Of a stretch of DNA of 64,000 nt, positions 61,869 through 64,000 are shown one piece after another. Positions within the stretch are counted from its first letter, which is position 1, and each line of letters begins with the position of its first letter. Under the pieces are notes generated by a model. That model was not told the origin of the DNA and did not search any database. It saw only the letters and a program-made list of their open reading frames with translations. Origin of the DNA: Mesorhizobium_B sp035998495 (GTDB taxonomy: Bacteria; Pseudomonadota; Alphaproteobacteria; Rhizobiales; Rhizobiaceae); the NCBI GenBank assembly GCA_035998495.1, contig DASYHP010000064.1:124001-188000 (forward strand), read 5' to 3'. A program made the position numbers and the translations under genes.

Positions 61869-64000
61869 TCACGCCAGGGGCGCCTTCACGGTGCAGATCA
61901 CGCCTTCGGGCGGAAACGAGATTGTCACCTCGCCGTCGAGCTCCTGGGCAAGGCCACGCTCGATCAGGCGCGAGCCGAAACCGCGGCGGGCCGGCGTGGC
62001 CACAGGCGGTCCGCCGCGTTCCTGCCAGGTCAGCCTGAGCCGCGGCGGCGCCTGGCGGTCGATCGACCAGGCGATGGCGATCTGACCGGCCTCGTTGGAC
62101 AGCGCGCCATATTTCGCGGCGTTGGTGCTGAGCTCCTGGAGCGCCATGGACAGCGCCAACGCCATGCGCGGCGATACGCGCGCCGAAGGCCCGCGAAGGT
62201 GGAGCCGATCTTCCCGCGCGTTGCTGAAGGGGGCGACGGCTTCCGCCACGATCTCCCAAAGGTCGGCGCTTTCCCAGTTTTCGCGCGTGAGCACGTCATG
62301 GGCGCGCACCATCGCCTGGATGCGCGACTCCAGCGCCCCGCGCGCCTCGTCGGCGCTTCGGGCGTTGCGCAGCGTCTGGCTGGCGATCGACTGAACCGTG
62401 GCGAGGCTGTTCTTCACCCGGTGGTTCAGCTCGTTCACGAGGAGCCGCTGATGCTCCTCCCAGCGCTTGCGCTCGCTCACGTCCACCGTTACGCAGACCA
62501 CGTTCTGAGGCCGCCCGTCGGCGTCGCGCAGCGCGGTGACGCTGTTGAGCACCCAGACCGTCGAGCCATCCGGCCGGATATAGCGCTTCTCGATCTCAAA
62601 CGGCTTGCCACTCGCCACGGCCTCGTCGAAATGCGGCTCGTTGCGCGGCAAGTCGTCTTTGTGGGTGATGTCATGCATGCGAAGCGTGAGCAGCTCTTCG
62701 CGCGTGCGCCCGGTGATGGCGCAGAAGCGGTCGTTGACGCGGATGAAGCAGCCCGCCGAGTCGGTTTCGGAAAGGCCGGCCGCCGATTGCTCGAAGATCG
62801 CGGCCAGATGGGCCTCGCGTTGCGCGACCGTGTGCTCGGTCAGGCTTTGCTCGACGGCGGCCGAGGCGAGCTGGGCGAGCTGAACCAGCATGGCCTCGTC
62901 CGCTTCATCGAACTCCGTCCCATCCACCTTGTCGGACAACTGGATGAGACCGAGATTGCGGCCGTCTCGGCCCACCAGCGGAGCGGCGAGCCAGCCGCGC
63001 ATGGGCGGGTGATCCTTGGCATGAAGGCCGAAGCCCCGCCAGCGGGGATGCGCCTCGAGCTCGGCCTGCGTCATGCGTGCGGGCCGGTTATCCTCGCAGG
63101 CCCAGGCATAGATTCCCGAGCCGTCGGGCACGGCGGCATAATCACGCCAGCGGGCGTATCTGTCGGTGAACGCGACGGTGTTGATCGCCTGGCTCCAGTC
63201 GGGACCGCGCGTCAGGCTGACCACGGCCTGATGCGCGCCGATGATGCGCTTGGCGGCTTGCGTGATCTCATCGAGCGTGGCCTCCAGCGTCGGCGCCCTC
63301 GTGACCGTGAGCGCAGCCTGCGCAAGCGCCTGAAGCTGTTCCGACTGTTTGGCGAGCGAGATTTCGGCAGCCCGCCGCCTTGTCTCGTCGCGGCCGATCT
63401 TGATGAATCCGCTGACCTCGCCTTGGGCATCGTGGAGCGGCCGCGCCGAACCGTTCACGAAGAACCGCGAGCCGTCCTTGCGGACATGCCACCGCTCGTC
63501 ATTGGCGCAGCCTTTTTCGCGTGCCGTGGCCAGCTCCTTCTCAGGCACGCCTCCCGCACGATCCTCTGGCGTGAACAGGAAGTCGACCTTCCGGCCGATG
63601 GCCTCCTCGGCGGTCCAGCCAAAGACCCTTTCCGAGCCTGGCGTCCAGCCGACGATCGTGCCGGTCACGTCGGTGGTCAGGATGGAATGGTCCTTCACGC
63701 CTTCGATAAGGCGGCGGTCGCGCTCCTCGGTCGCCCGCAGCGCGGCCTGCGCCGCCCTCTTGGCCGTGGTCTCCGCGACCCGAAGGAATACGCCGGCGAC
63801 CGCGCCAGCCTCGTCGGGAATGGCCGAAAAGGAGAAGGTGAAGAAGCGCTCCTCCTCGCCGCCCGGCCTATGGAGCCGCACGGGATGGTCTTCTTCCACG
63901 CGCGGCCGTCCGTCGGCAAGCACGCCATCGAGGATGCGCTGGAGAAAGCCGGCATGGACTTCCGCCCAGTTCTCCGCGATCCGGCCGCCCAGGATCGCGG
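61869..64000 (-). CDS. HWE-family sensor histidine kinase (PAS-PAS-GAF-PAS), N-terminus beyond window
   Basis: The frame is open to the right window edge, so the start is missing; 710 residues are visible. In order there is a PAS-like end (FFTFSFSAIPDEAGAVAGVF), a PAS domain (ILTTDVTGTIVGWTPGSERV), a GAF domain (APLVGRDGRNLGLIQLSDKV) and another PAS (LSETDSAGCFIRVNDRFCAI). The HWE/HisKA_2 region is LLVNELNHRVKNSLATVQSI, and the ATPase starts MALQELSTNAAKYGAL and ends GFGSRLIERGLAQEL. It is cytoplasmic as far as seen and is convergent with the DUF4360 trio. The partner regulator is not in the window. Confidence 0.92.
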   Translation of the reverse strand, partial: AILGGRIAENWAEVHAGFLQRILDGVLADGRPRVEEDHPVRLHRPGGEEERFFTFSFSAIPDEAGAVAGVFLRVAETTAKRAAQAALRATEERDRRLIEGVKDHSILTTDVTGTIVGWTPGSERVFGWTAEEAIGRKVDFLFTPEDRAGGVPEKELATAREKGCANDERWHVRKDGSRFFVNGSARPLHDAQGEVSGFIKIGRDETRRRAAEISLAKQSEQLQALAQAALTVTRAPTLEATLDEITQAAKRIIGAHQAVVSLTRGPDWSQAINTVAFTDRYARWRDYAAVPDGSGIYAWACEDNRPARMTQAELEAHPRWRGFGLHAKDHPPMRGWLAAPLVGRDGRNLGLIQLSDKVDGTEFDEADEAMLVQLAQLASAAVEQSLTEHTVAQREAHLAAIFEQSAAGLSETDSAGCFIRVNDRFCAITGRTREELLTLRMHDITHKDDLPRNEPHFDEAVASGKPFEIEKRYIRPDGSTVWVLNSVTALRDADGRPQNVVCVTVDVSERKRWEEHQRLLVNELNHRVKNSLATVQSIASQTLRNARSADEARGALESRIQAMVRAHDVLTRENWESADLWEIVAEAVAPFSNAREDRLHLRGPSARVSPRMALALSMALQELSTNAAKYGALSNEAGQIAIAWSIDRQAPPRLRLTWQERGGPPVATPARRGFGSRLIERGLAQELDGEVTISFPPEGVICTVKAPLA

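Overview
The window is high-GC (roughly 65-70% by eye) alphaproteobacterial chromosome, most likely from the order Hyphomicrobiales/Rhizobiales. The main reasons are a complete general-stress-response module (phyR, nepR, ecfG, HWE-type kinase), an alphaproteobacterial pst-phoU-phoB layout, HWE histidine kinases, FrcBCA/XylFHG-type sugar importers and a rhizobial-type palindromic intergenic repeat. Genus cannot be assigned from sequence alone. No rRNA, tRNA, CRISPR array, transposase or phage gene was recognised.

Layout. 1-2.4 kb: tail of a ribose-class sugar ABC importer (+). 2.8-4.6 kb: two secreted low-complexity Gly/Ala/Ser/Thr/Asp repeat proteins (+), preceded by an AT-rich segment and convergent with a Crp/Fnr-type regulator. 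5.6-6.4 kb: a GNAT and a small hypothetical protein. 6.5-29.6 kb: a large glycan or glycoconjugate biosynthesis island in three arms. The left minus-strand arm (14.4 to 6.5 kb) has two epimerases, a 74-codon ORF, four glycosyltransferases and UDP-xylose synthase. The central plus-strand arm (14.6-18.2 kb) has a DUF1003 protein, UDP-glucose dehydrogenase, an MDR dehydrogenase and a NudK-like Nudix hydrolase. The right minus-strand arm (27.7 to 18.4 kb) has inositol-phosphate synthase, a histidine phosphatase, a CgeB-like glycosyltransferase, a nucleotidyltransferase, a methyltransferase, an apparently circularly permuted glycoside hydrolase, a PIG-L deacetylase, a GT4, a BioF2-like acyltransferase and a second methyltransferase. 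A divergent PRTase-kinase fusion gene closes the island. Most of these genes overlap by 4 nt, so they look translationally coupled.

30-44 kb is a stress-response region. It holds a second EcfG-like sigma factor, a DUF892 ferritin-like protein, a SET-domain protein, a ynbA/plsC/ynbB-like phospholipid operon, esterase and VOC genes, a PRC-barrel protein, an HWE kinase, a single-domain response regulator, ecfG-nepR divergent from phyR, and several small envelope proteins. At least seven exact GGAAC-N16/17-CGTT elements (the known EcfG promoter consensus) lie in front of these genes, including a divergent pair between nepR and phyR, so much of the block reads as one EcfG regulon.

44.5-47.8 kb is a D-xylose-type importer (xylF-xylH-xylG, minus). 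48.1-54.5 kb is pstSCAB-phoU-phoB (minus) with a three-repeat PHO box. 54.7-58.9 kb is a 1400-residue six-PAS hybrid kinase. 59.2-61.8 kb is a trio of exported proteins: two DUF4360 paralogues flanking an outer-membrane barrel protein whose N-terminus itself looks DUF4360-like. The window ends inside an HWE-type sensor kinase gene.

The strongest candidates for something new are the inositol/PIG-L/acyltransferase glycoconjugate island, with its circularly permuted hydrolase, and the DUF4360-barrel trio.
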